Shown here piece after piece: positions 50,205-58,516 of a DNA stretch of 64,000 nucleotides. The stretch lies in contig NZ_BAFV01000118.1 of the NCBI RefSeq assembly GCF_000308515.1, positions 1 through 64,000 of the forward strand. The letters are read 5' to 3'. The translations under genes were made by a program, and so were the position numbers. A model generated the notes under the pieces. That model saw only the letters and a program-made list of their open reading frames with translations. It had not been told where the DNA came from and made no database searches. Every line of letters starts with the position of its first letter. Within the stretch, counting starts at the first letter, position 1. The stretch comes from Nocardia carnea NBRC 14403 (lineage in GTDB: Bacteria > Actinomycetota > Actinomycetes > Mycobacteriales > Mycobacteriaceae).

Positions 50205-51401
50205 ATGAGTAAAGTCGAGCTGCCCTACCAGCTCTTCGACGCGGACAACCACCTCTACGAAACCAAGGAAGCGCTCACCCGCCACCTGCCCAAGCAGTAC
50301 GAGGGGGCCATTCAGTACGTCGAGATCAACGGCCGCACCAAAATCGCGGTACTGGGCCAGATCAGCGAGTACATCCCCAACCCCACCTTCGAGGTCGTCG
50401 CCCGCCCGGGCGCGATGGAGGACTACTTCAAGCACGGCAACCCCGAGGGCAAGAGCCGGCGCGAGATCTTCGGGAAGTCCATGAAGGCGATCGACGCCTT
50501 CCGCGATCCGGAGGCACGACTGAAGGTCATGGACGACCTCCAGTTGCAGCGGGCGCTCATGTTCCCGACCCTGGCCAGCCTGGTCGAGGAGCGGATGCGC
50601 CACCACCCCGAACTGATCCACGCGGTGATCGAATCACTGAACCGCTGGATGCTCGACGACTGGGGCCAGGACGGTAACTTCGTACACTCCGGCCGGATCT
50701 TCACCGTTCCGGTGATCACCCTGCCGATTGTCGAACGAGCGATCGACGAACTGAACTGGGCCGTTGTCGAACACGGCGCCAAGGCCATTCTGGTGCGCCC
50801 CGCGCCCGTGCCCGGCTACAAGGGGATGCGCTCGTTCGCGCTGCCGGAGTTCGATCCGTTCTGGAAGCGCGTCGTCGAACTCGACGTGCTGGTCACCATG
50901 CACTCCTCGGACAGTGGCTATTCACGTTTCGACGCAGAATGGGATGGCAGCGACAAGGAGATGCTGCCGTTCCAGACCAACACCTTCGCCATGACCAATC
51001 AGTGGCGGCCCGTCACCGATGCGGTCGCATCCTGGGCGTGCCACGGGGCGCTGAACCGCTTCCCCGATCTGAAGATCGCAGTGATCGAAAACGGCTCGGC
51101 CTGGCTGGAACCGCTGCTGCAGCAGCTGACCGATGTCTACAAGAAGGCGCCGGAAGGTTTCGGCTTCCAGAATCCTGTCGAGGCCATCAAACGCAGCCTC
51201 TACGTGAGCCCGTTCTGGGAAGAGGATCTGCAGCGGCTTTCGGAGGTCATGGGCGCCGATCATGTGCTGTTCGGTTCCGACTGGCCGCATCCGGAGGGGC
51301 TGGCCGAACCGGCCCGCTACATCCACGAGATCAAGGATATGCCGCTGGAGAACCAGACCAAGATCATGGGCGGCAACTTGGCACGGCTGCTGAAGGTCTG
51401 A
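50205..51401 (+). CDS. Amidohydrolase-2 (ACMSD-like) family metal-dependent hydrolase/decarboxylase
   Basis: 398 residues. 'LFDADNHLYE' (metal-binding DxxxH variant at strand 1), 'VTMHSSDSG' (His), and 'VLFGSDWPHPEG' (Asp, terminal strand) are typical of this TIM-barrel group, which contains decarboxylases (ACMSD, resorcylate) and C-C hydrolases. A strong AAGGAGG site precedes ATG 50205. It is 35 bases after the synthetase and 10 bases before a second acyl-CoA synthetase; a paralogue follows at 53000. Confidence 0.92.
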   Translation: MSKVELPYQLFDADNHLYETKEALTRHLPKQYEGAIQYVEINGRTKIAVLGQISEYIPNPTFEVVARPGAMEDYFKHGNPEGKSRREIFGKSMKAIDAFRDPEARLKVMDDLQLQRALMFPTLASLVEERMRHHPELIHAVIESLNRWMLDDWGQDGNFVHSGRIFTVPVITLPIVERAIDELNWAVVEHGAKAILVRPAPVPGYKGMRSFALPEFDPFWKRVVELDVLVTMHSSDSGYSRFDAEWDGSDKEMLPFQTNTFAMTNQWRPVTDAVASWACHGALNRFPDLKIAVIENGSAWLEPLLQQLTDVYKKAPEGFGFQNPVEAIKRSLYVSPFWEEDLQRLSEVMGADHVLFGSDWPHPEGLAEPARYIHEIKDMPLENQTKIMGGNLARLLKV

Positions 51402-51411
51402 GCGGAACCGT

Positions 51412-52839
51412 ATGTCCTGGGAGACCATCCCGCAGTTGGCCCTGTCCACCGCCGACCGCTTCGGTGACGCCGAAGCGGTGGTGGACGGGGACCTGCGGTT
51501 GACCTATACAGAACTCGCGGACCGCATCCGGCGGGCCGCGGGCGCGTACGCCGACGCCGGGATCGGCAAGGGCGACCGCGCAGCCATCTGGGCGCCCAAT
51601 TCCGCCGAATGGATCATCGCCGCACTCGGCCTGATGACAGCGGGCGGCGTATTGGTACCGGTGAACACCCGGTTCAAGGCTGCGGAAGCGGCCGATGTGA
51701 TCCGCCGCAGCGGCGCCAAGGCACTACTCGTCCAGAAGGGATTCCTCGGCGGCGACTATCCGGCGCCGCCCGGAGTCCCGGTCTTCGATCTGAAATCGGA
51801 TTTCCTCGGCAGCGGCGCGCCCTTCGAACGCGAAGTGGCCGGTACCGATATCGCCGACATCATCTACACATCGGGCACCACCGGGCGCCCGAAGGGCGTG
51901 ATGATGAACCATTTGCAGACACTGCGGCTCTATGCGGAATGGTGCGATCTGGCCGATCTCCGCGAGGGCGATCGCTATCTGATGGTGAATCCGTTCTTCC
52001 ACACCTTCGGGTTGAAGGCGGGTATCGTCTCTGCGCTGATCCGCGGCGCCACCATGCTGCCGGTACCGGTGTTCGATGTCGGCAAGGTACTCGAATTGGT
52101 GGAGAAGGAACGGGTCACCATGCTTCCGGGTGCACCGACCCTCTACCATTCCCTGCTCGAATACGAGGGCGCCCGCGATATCTCGTCGCTGCGGGCCGCG
52201 GTCACCGGGGCGGCCGATATCCCGGTCGACCTGATCCGCCGGGTCCGCCAGGAACTGCCTTTCCAGTCCATCATGACCGGATACGGGCTCACCGAAGCGG
52301 GTACGGCCACCGCGTCCCGCCCCGGGGATACCTTCGAGCAGATCGCGACCACCGCCGGTACCGCCTGCGACGGGATCGAACTGCGTATCGCCGACGACGG
52401 GGAGGTCCTCATCCGTGGTTACAGCGTGATGCAGGGCTATCTGGACGATCCCGAGGGCACCGCCGCGGCGATCGACGCCGACGGCTGGCTGCACACCGGT
52501 GATCTGGGCAGTCTCGACGAAGGCGGCCGGTTGAAAGTGATCGGGCGCAAGAAGGATATGTACATCGTCGGCGGATTCAATGCCTACCCGGCCGAGATCG
52601 AAGGCTTCCTGCTGGAGCATCCGGGGGTCGCCCAGGCGGCGGTGATCGGTGTACCCGACGAGCGAATGGGGCAGGTGGGCAAAGCATTCGTGGTGGCGCG
52701 CGAAGCAATCGGCGAAGCCGATCTGATCGCCTGGGCCAAGGAGCGAATGGCCGGCTACAAGGTGCCGCGGTCGGTGGTATTCCTCGACGAACTTCCGCTC
52801 AACGCCACCGGAAAGGTGATGAAGGACCAGTTGCGCTGA
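51412..52839 (+). CDS. AMP-forming acyl-CoA synthetase (FadD3/FadD17-like)
   Basis: 475 residues. 'YTSGTTGRPKGV', 'GYGLTEAG', 'GWLHTGDLG', 'RKKDMYIVGGFNAYPAEIE' and C-terminal 'LPLNATGKVMKDQLR' with the catalytic Lys. The short N-terminus and ending resemble mycobacterial FadD3-type ligases that activate ring-derived acids, but the exact substrate is not evident. ATG 51412 follows 10 bases after the amidohydrolase stop; co-transcribed. Confidence 0.93.
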   Translation: MSWETIPQLALSTADRFGDAEAVVDGDLRLTYTELADRIRRAAGAYADAGIGKGDRAAIWAPNSAEWIIAALGLMTAGGVLVPVNTRFKAAEAADVIRRSGAKALLVQKGFLGGDYPAPPGVPVFDLKSDFLGSGAPFEREVAGTDIADIIYTSGTTGRPKGVMMNHLQTLRLYAEWCDLADLREGDRYLMVNPFFHTFGLKAGIVSALIRGATMLPVPVFDVGKVLELVEKERVTMLPGAPTLYHSLLEYEGARDISSLRAAVTGAADIPVDLIRRVRQELPFQSIMTGYGLTEAGTATASRPGDTFEQIATTAGTACDGIELRIADDGEVLIRGYSVMQGYLDDPEGTAAAIDADGWLHTGDLGSLDEGGRLKVIGRKKDMYIVGGFNAYPAEIEGFLLEHPGVAQAAVIGVPDERMGQVGKAFVVAREAIGEADLIAWAKERMAGYKVPRSVVFLDELPLNATGKVMKDQLR

Positions 52840-52913
52840 GCACGCCTGAGCACTTCCACGATCCGCTCCGATCGTCTCGACCCGGCACCTGCCGCGGTGT
52901 ATCGTCGAACACA

Positions 52914-52936
52914 ACCGAGAGCGCAATTCTCATAAT
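52914..52936. promoter_or_regulatory. Degenerate copy of the GAGAAT-N3-ATTCTC operator
   Basis: CGAGAGC (52916-52922), spacer GCA, then ATTCTCATAA (52926-52935). The right arm equals that of the perfect site at 50177; the left arm keeps GAGA. Lies 64 bp before the second amidohydrolase in a 160-base gap that probably holds a promoter. Confidence 0.5.
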
Positions 52937-52999
52937 CGGAGACTTTTACTCTCCCAGCCCGGGCACGCCCGGCGTCGACCATGAACAGCGAGGAATCCG

Positions 53000-54268
53000 G
53001 TGAATATCGACGACATGATCCTGGTGAGCATCGACGACCACGTGGTCGAGCCGCGCAATATGTTCGACAACCACGTGCCGAAGAAGTACGCCGAATACGT
53101 GCCCAAGGTCGTCGTGGACGACCAGGGCATCGACCGCTGGATCTACCGGGACCGGCCGACCGGCGTCACCGGTCTCAACGCGGTCGTCTCCTGGCCCCCG
53201 GAAGAATGGGGATACGATCCCGCCGGGTACGCCGAGATGCGGCCCGCGGTCTACGACATCCACGACCGGGTACGCGATATGGACGCCAACGGCGTCCTCG
53301 GCTCGATGTGCTTCCCCACCTTCACCGGCTTCAGCGCCGGGCACCTGAGCCGCGGCGGGATGGACGAGATCACCGTCGCGATGATCTCCGCCTACAACGA
53401 CTGGCATATCGAAGAATGGGCGGGCGCCTACCCCGGCCGGTTCATCCCGATCGGGATTCTGCCGCTCTGGGAACCACAGCTGGCCGTCGACGAGATCAAC
53501 CGGCTCGCCGCGAAGGGCTGCTGTTCGGTGACCATGCCGGAACTGCCACATATCGACGGCCTGCCCAGCTACCACGATATCGGCTACTGGGGCCCGGTGT
53601 TCCAGGCGCTCTGCGATAACGACACCGTCATGAACCTGCACATCGGCCAGGGATTCGGCGTACTCAAACTGGCCCCGGACGCGCCGATCGACAATCTCAT
53701 GGTCCTCGCGCCCAGCATTTCGCTGATCGGCGTCCAGGATCTGCTGTGGGGCCCGGCTTTCCGCAGCTATCCGAAGCTGAAGGTCGCGATGTCCGAGGGC
53801 GGTGTCGGCTGGATACCGTTCTTCCTGGACCGCTCCGACCGGCACTACATCAACCAGCGCTGGCTGCGCCGCGATTTCGGGGGCAAGATGCCCAGCGAGG
53901 TCTTCCGTGAGCATGTCATGGCCTGCTACGTCACCGACCCGACCTCGCTGAAACTCCGCCACGAGATCGGCATCGACAATATCGCCTGGGAATGCGACTA
54001 TCCGCATTCGGATTCGTTGTGGCCGGGTGCCCCGGAGTTCGTCCTGAAGGAACTCGAGGGAGCCGGCGCCGACGATTCCGATATCGACAAGATCACCTGG
54101 CAGAACGCCTGCCGCTTCCTGAACTGGGATCCCTTCGCCCATCAGACCCGCGAAGAAGCGACGGTCGGCGCCTTGCGCACCAAGGGCGCCGATGTCGACC
54201 TCTCCACCACCACCCGCCAGGAATACGCGGACCGCTACGCCGCCAAGTATGCGAGCTCGTCCGGGTAG
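53000..54268 (+). CDS. Amidohydrolase-2 family metal-dependent hydrolase
   Basis: 422 residues, paralogue of the enzyme at 50205. 'VSIDDHVVEP' (metal-binding D-x-H), 'MNLHIGQGFGV' (His), and 'NIAWECDYPHSDSLWP' (Asp). The long loop at 55-120 differs. Two such enzymes plus two CoA ligases suggest consecutive decarboxylation or C-C cleavage of ring fragments. GTG 53000 with GAGGAA seven bases upstream is used. A hairpin follows the stop. Confidence 0.92.
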   Translation: MNIDDMILVSIDDHVVEPRNMFDNHVPKKYAEYVPKVVVDDQGIDRWIYRDRPTGVTGLNAVVSWPPEEWGYDPAGYAEMRPAVYDIHDRVRDMDANGVLGSMCFPTFTGFSAGHLSRGGMDEITVAMISAYNDWHIEEWAGAYPGRFIPIGILPLWEPQLAVDEINRLAAKGCCSVTMPELPHIDGLPSYHDIGYWGPVFQALCDNDTVMNLHIGQGFGVLKLAPDAPIDNLMVLAPSISLIGVQDLLWGPAFRSYPKLKVAMSEGGVGWIPFFLDRSDRHYINQRWLRRDFGGKMPSEVFREHVMACYVTDPTSLKLRHEIGIDNIAWECDYPHSDSLWPGAPEFVLKELEGAGADDSDIDKITWQNACRFLNWDPFAHQTREEATVGALRTKGADVDLSTTTRQEYADRYAAKYASSSG

Positions 54269-54293
54269 GAAAACTCCCGTCCACACTGGTCTC

Positions 54294-54325
54294 CGGCCCC
54301 TGGTCACCACCTGATCCAGGGGCCG
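54294..54325 (+). terminator. Hairpin after the second amidohydrolase
   Basis: CGGCCCCTGG (54294-54303) pairs perfectly with CCAGGGGCCG (54316-54325); loop 12 bases; 25 bp after the stop codon. No U-tract. Confidence 0.65.
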
Positions 54326-54396
54326 CCGGCATACCGCAGCCGGGCGGGTGAGCTGCGCATTGGGAACCTGTCGGACCCAGTCGATACTCTGCCGGG

Positions 54397-55053
54397 ATGG
54401 TCCGACCCGATCCGGCGCTGCGCCGTCTACTGCGGGAAACGCAGAAGTTGCTGGAACCGTACGGATTCCACGGCAGCGATCCCCGCTGGGTACGTATCGA
54501 ACCGGGCGGTGTCGCCGCCGTCGGGCGCACCCGGGCGTCCCGCAGCTGGACCGACGGGCACCAGGTGCTCCGGTTCGACGTGTACCTGGCCGCCACACCG
54601 GCCGCTTGGTGGGAGTTCGGGAACTGGCGTAACGCCCGGCTGGGCCTACCCGCGATACCACTGGAAGAAGCCGTGGGGCCCGATCTGCTCACCACTGCAC
54701 ACGCATCCGGCGAACCGCCCGGGCCGTGGAGTCTGCGATCCGCCCCCGACGGGCATGTCCTGCAATCGGATATCGACACCATTCGCGCCGAACTCCCCCG
54801 CCGGATCCACGCCTGCGCACGCCGCGCACTGCAACTGGTCGAACCGGACCGCTACCTCGATGAACTGCTCGCCCGAGCGGATCGCCACATCGGCACCTGG
54901 GAGACGGTCGTCGTCCTACTCGCCGACCGCGGGCCGGGCCCCGAGCTCGACGACGCCGTAGAACACCTCCGGGCATGTTTCGCCGGCCGCGAGCTGCCGG
55001 CGTATACCGAGGACGTCATCGCCTACGCACAGAACAGAAGCGCCCTGGTCTGA
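54397..55053 (+). CDS. Hypothetical protein (possibly DUF4304-like)
   Basis: 218 residues, soluble, no signal peptide. Opening 'LRRLLRETQKLLEPYGFHGSDPRWVRIEPGGVAAVGRTRASR' and 'QVLRFDVYLAATP' recall DUF4304 (L..GF.......R...V....S....F.V.L), but I cannot be sure. The C-terminal half is helical ('ELPRRIHACARRALQLVEPDRYLDELLARAD'). Good codon bias supports a real gene. It stands alone after a terminator. Confidence 0.7.
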   Translation: MVRPDPALRRLLRETQKLLEPYGFHGSDPRWVRIEPGGVAAVGRTRASRSWTDGHQVLRFDVYLAATPAAWWEFGNWRNARLGLPAIPLEEAVGPDLLTTAHASGEPPGPWSLRSAPDGHVLQSDIDTIRAELPRRIHACARRALQLVEPDRYLDELLARADRHIGTWETVVVLLADRGPGPELDDAVEHLRACFAGRELPAYTEDVIAYAQNRSALV

Positions 55054-55308
55054 CTCGACTCCGGAAATCGGCCCCGTGGCCCACTGACGTTTGCCGGTGC
55101 GGGTGTCCGACCGTGGCGCGAGCGGCCGGTCGAATCGATGCCCGCAGCCGATTTCTCCCCTGACCGGGCTCGCCGAACGCCGGCCCTGTCCATTCACCGG
55201 CCCAAAGGCTCCTGCCACACAGGAGGATCCGCACCGGAACACCCCTTACGTACAGCGTAAAAACGCGCTAACGTGACCGAAAGAGGCCAGGACGAGAAGG
55301 AGCCGGGA

Positions 55309-56049
55309 ATGTCGATCGGCGCGACGGTGAACAAACATATCCAGGAACTCGGCGGCGGATTCATGTTCTCCCGGGAGGCACGTACCTACGCCGCCGAAAC
55401 CGGGATCGACGAATTCTTCGGTCCCTACACCCGCGGCCGCGGCGGTGTCCTCGGCGAGGTGGATGCCGATGTGGTCACCGCGGCGTTCGGGTTCTTCCCG
55501 GGGCATTCGATCCGCGCCGCGTGGGAATCGGTAACGCTCCCCGCCGAGAAAGCCGCGCAGCGCTACGCACTGGCCTGCCAGGAATTCGGCCGGCGCAAAC
55601 TCGGTGCGTTCGAGGACGCCGAGCGCCTCGCAACACTCCTGGAAACCGTTGCCGCGGCGGCCGATCCCGCCGGAGCTCCGCTGTTCGCGGGCTGGCGGGC
55701 AATGCCCCTGCCCACCGATCCGGCCGCGCGGGTCATGCAACTCGCGCACGTCCTGCGCGAACTCCGCGGCGGGCTGCACCTGATGGCCGTGCGCGCCTCG
55801 GGCATCACCCCGCTGCAGGCCGTCCTGGTGTCCGGCTCCCCGCTCAACGACGGTCCCGGGCAGGCCCGCTGGTACGGCTGGCCCGAACCCTTCGAGGAGA
55901 TCACCGCCGATATCCGCGACAGGTGGCAGCAGGCGGAATCGATCACCGATACGCTGATCGCTCCGGCGTTCGCGGTTCTCGGCGATACCGACGCCGCCGA
56001 TCTCGTCCGGCTGACCACTGCCGCCCATGCCGCAACCTTCACCCGCTGA
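55309..56049 (+). CDS. SCO6745 family protein
   Basis: 246 residues, helical. 'MFSREARTYAAETGIDEFFGPYTRGRGGVLGEVDADVVTAAFGFFPG' and 'RELRGGLHLMAVRASGITPLQAVLVSG' match the SCO6745/SalK-type family, found in many actinobacteria and in some biosynthetic clusters; function unknown. AAGGAG just upstream supports ATG 55309 over GTG 55273. No clear operon partners. Confidence 0.85.
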   Translation: MSIGATVNKHIQELGGGFMFSREARTYAAETGIDEFFGPYTRGRGGVLGEVDADVVTAAFGFFPGHSIRAAWESVTLPAEKAAQRYALACQEFGRRKLGAFEDAERLATLLETVAAAADPAGAPLFAGWRAMPLPTDPAARVMQLAHVLRELRGGLHLMAVRASGITPLQAVLVSGSPLNDGPGQARWYGWPEPFEEITADIRDRWQQAESITDTLIAPAFAVLGDTDAADLVRLTTAAHAATFTR

Positions 56050-56531
56050 AGACCCCGGAGGCCGGCCCGAAGCTCAACCGGCCCTCGGCGCGAGTGGCGA
56101 GTGGCGAGTGGCGAGTGGCGAGTGGCGAGGAATGATTCTCGATCCACCGGCGGCGGCACCGACCGGGCCGACATGCGGAAACCATGGGGCGGGCCTGCCC
56201 ATATCGGTCGGGTAGCCCGTCGGTGGCGTCGTCCGTTGCCGCGGCTCGGCAGAACCTGTGGCGGGACGAACTCCACAGGCAGCGTTCGGAAACCCGGAGC
56301 CCTGAACAGGATCCGAAGGTTCCGAGCGACTCCGCGGCTGCGGGTTGCTCATGCGAAGTGGCCGGTACGAGTTCGCGGCAGATTTCCCCCGGCGGACGAC
56401 CGCATCCGATGTGATCGGCAGGCGCCGGCGCGCGACCACACCGTAAGTGGCCGCGCGCCACGGAAAGCGCAGGAAGTCTCAGGTGCCGAACACCCGGGGC
56501 CGCCGAGCGCCGATTGCCGGTAGAGGAAGAC
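56050..56531. other. Gene-free region with tandem repeat
   Basis: About 480 bases between convergent genes. Apart from the 7-bp tandem repeat I find no coding frame resembling a protein, no hairpin worth noting and no transposon sequence. Confidence 0.5.
56090..56129. repeat. 7-bp tandem repeat (GCGAGTG x5.7)
   Basis: Five perfect copies of GCGAGTG (56090-56124) plus GCGAG (56125-56129), in noncoding DNA 40 bases after the SCO6745-family gene. A micro/minisatellite likely to vary in copy number between strains. Confidence 0.9.
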
Positions 56532-57719
56532 CTATCGGAGTTCCGGTGCCAAGGCCGGACGCAGGTCCGGCGCCCCTCCTCGATGGGTAGCGCCGTCGTG
56601 GATATGCAGGATCGCATCGGCCCGGTCCACCGTCTCGCGGTCCAGCGGGAAATATCCGTGGGCCGGGGTGTGGTCGGTTCGCGTGGTGGCGGCGGGGATT
56701 TCGGAGGGCGCTACGCACTCCCGGATGGCGACCCGCCGCTGCAGGAAACCCTCGTAGGTGCCGACGTCGGGTTCCGGCATATCGATGGTGTCGTCACGGC
56801 CCAGACTGCCGATGACGACGGAGTACCGGGACCCCAGCAGCGACCCGGCAACAGCACCGGCGCCGGCCCACTCCAGATCCATATCGCCCAGGCGCATCCG
56901 GCTCGTATTGCGCTGCAGGTGCAGGTTGTGGGCAAACACCAGGGTCGCGCCGCGTCCTCCCTCGAAACGCCGGATATCCAGTAGGTTCCGGGCCATGAGC
57001 GCGTCCCGGGTGGCGCACATCCGGGTCCACCGGGCTTCCTGTCCGACGGGTTGCGCTGCCTGTCGGTGGTACCGCAGCATACCCAGTCCGGCGGTCAGCT
57101 GGGTTTCGGCCCGGATCCACTGAAGCTGCGAGCTTTTCGCCACCAGTTCCGGCGCACGTGCGTAGAGCTCGGTGAGCATATCGTCGGCCAGCACCCGGAG
57201 AACATCGGCTTCGCGGGTGGCACCGGGCGATTCGTCGGGGTCCATGACCGCCTCCGTGCGGTGCCAGCGTTCATCCGCGCCCGCCAGGCCGGCCACATCA
57301 TGGTCGAGACCCAGGTAGTCACGGGCGTATTCGAGATATCGGCGTGGGCTCGGCACGTTCATGGTCTCCATCGGCCCGTCGAAGCCGTGGAATGCCACAC
57401 GTTCGTCAGCAGCCCGGCCCTCGTTGTATTCCCGCATCCAGGCGACCAGCTGCCAGTTGGCCTCCAGCTCACCGAAACCGTGCGAGAAGCCCGCCCGCAT
57501 GGCCTCGTCGAGCGTGCCCACGCCCTCCCGCACGTAGTCGTCGACCACGAGCGCGGCCACCCGATCGGTTTCGAGTGCTATCGACCGGAAGCCGCGACCG
57601 GTCAACTCGGCGAAGAGCTCGTTGCGGGTCCAGGCGAAGGCGTGTTCCAGGTGGGTCGGTTCACCGAATCCCAGCAGGTCGGCGGCGCCGATATCGAAGA
57701 GTTCCGTATCGAAGTTCAT
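56532..57719 (-). CDS. Erythromycin-esterase family protein
   Basis: 395 residues. 'LLGFGEPTHLEHAFAW' (catalytic His/Glu, residues about 15-30), 'ALETDR', 'HGFDGPMET' and 'FAHNLHLQRN' match the Ere fold (succinoglycan-biosynthesis/EreA group). True EreA/EreC hydrolyse the macrolide lactone, but many actinobacterial members have unknown substrates, so resistance cannot be claimed. ATG 57719 faces the MerR gene at 57800, which probably regulates it. Confidence 0.88.
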   Translation of the reverse strand: MNFDTELFDIGAADLLGFGEPTHLEHAFAWTRNELFAELTGRGFRSIALETDRVAALVVDDYVREGVGTLDEAMRAGFSHGFGELEANWQLVAWMREYNEGRAADERVAFHGFDGPMETMNVPSPRRYLEYARDYLGLDHDVAGLAGADERWHRTEAVMDPDESPGATREADVLRVLADDMLTELYARAPELVAKSSQLQWIRAETQLTAGLGMLRYHRQAAQPVGQEARWTRMCATRDALMARNLLDIRRFEGGRGATLVFAHNLHLQRNTSRMRLGDMDLEWAGAGAVAGSLLGSRYSVVIGSLGRDDTIDMPEPDVGTYEGFLQRRVAIRECVAPSEIPAATTRTDHTPAHGYFPLDRETVDRADAILHIHDGATHRGGAPDLRPALAPELR

Positions 57720-57747
57720 TTCTTCGATCGTATCTTTGAAAGATCGG

Positions 57748-57796
57748 TTGAGACTTTCCCCTCAGCTACCTCGATCCGATGGGAATATAGTCTCAA
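57748..57796. promoter_or_regulatory. Inverted repeat between ere-like and MerR genes
   Basis: TTGAGACT (57748-57755) and AGTCTCAA (57789-57796) flank a 33-bp spacer in the 80-bp divergent gap. Each arm resembles a -35 element reading inward, so this may combine both promoters with the regulator's binding site. Confidence 0.45.
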
Positions 57797-57799
57797 ACG

Positions 57800-58510
57800 G
57801 TGAGCACACTGCGCCCGGCCGACCTGGCCCGCGAGCACGGACTGTCCACGCAGGCTGTCCGGAACTACGAACGCGACGGATTCATTCCCGCCGCCGAACG
57901 CACCGCCAGCGGCTACCGTATCTACACCGAAACGCACGCCGCGGCCCTGCGCGCCTACCTGTCCCTGGTCACCGCCTACGGCCACGCCCTCGCCGGCCGG
58001 ATCATGAACGGACTACACGAGGGCGACCTCGACACCGCCCTGGAGCTCATCGATCGCGGCCACCACCAGCTACTGCGCGACCGCGAAACCCTCGACGCGG
58101 TCCGAAAGGCAATCGGCCATCTGACCACCGGCGCCATCACGGACCACACCACCGGTGCCACCACCCGCACTGTCGGCGAACTCGCTCATCATCTCCGCGT
58201 CACCCCCGCGACGCTGCGCAAGTGGGAAGTCGCCGGAATTCTCACTCCGGCCCGCGATCCGGCGACCGGATACCGGGTCTTCCACGCACCCGATATCCGC
58301 GACGCCGAACTCGCCCACCTGCTCCGGCGCGGCGGCTACGGGCTCACCCATATCGCCGGCGTGGTGGAACAGATCCGCGCGGCCGGTGGCATGGCTGCCC
58401 TGGCCGCCGCACTCGCCGGCTGGCAGCACAAACTCACCGCGCGCGGGGTTGCGATGCTGGTGGCGGCCGGTCTGCTCGGGCGCTACCTGCACGACACCGA
58501 ACGTATGTGA
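57800..58510 (+). CDS. MerR/TioE-family regulator with two HTH domains
   Basis: 236 residues. First MerR HTH (about 5-55, 'RPADLAREHGLSTQAVRNYERDGFIPAAERTASGYRIY') and a second (about 121-185, 'TVGELAHHLRVTPATLRKWEVAGILTPARDPATGYRVF'). Tandem MerR HTHs define the TioE family. GTG 57800 is the start. Divergent from the erythromycin-esterase-like gene, so probably a drug- or metabolite-responsive activator/repressor of it. Confidence 0.9.
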   Translation: MSTLRPADLAREHGLSTQAVRNYERDGFIPAAERTASGYRIYTETHAAALRAYLSLVTAYGHALAGRIMNGLHEGDLDTALELIDRGHHQLLRDRETLDAVRKAIGHLTTGAITDHTTGATTRTVGELAHHLRVTPATLRKWEVAGILTPARDPATGYRVFHAPDIRDAELAHLLRRGGYGLTHIAGVVEQIRAAGGMAALAAALAGWQHKLTARGVAMLVAAGLLGRYLHDTERM

Positions 58511-58516
58511 CCCGCG

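Noticed and set aside
56101..56523. Plus-strand frame beginning in the heptamer repeat
   Set aside because: Arg/Pro-rich composition with no domain and the start lies inside a tandem repeat.
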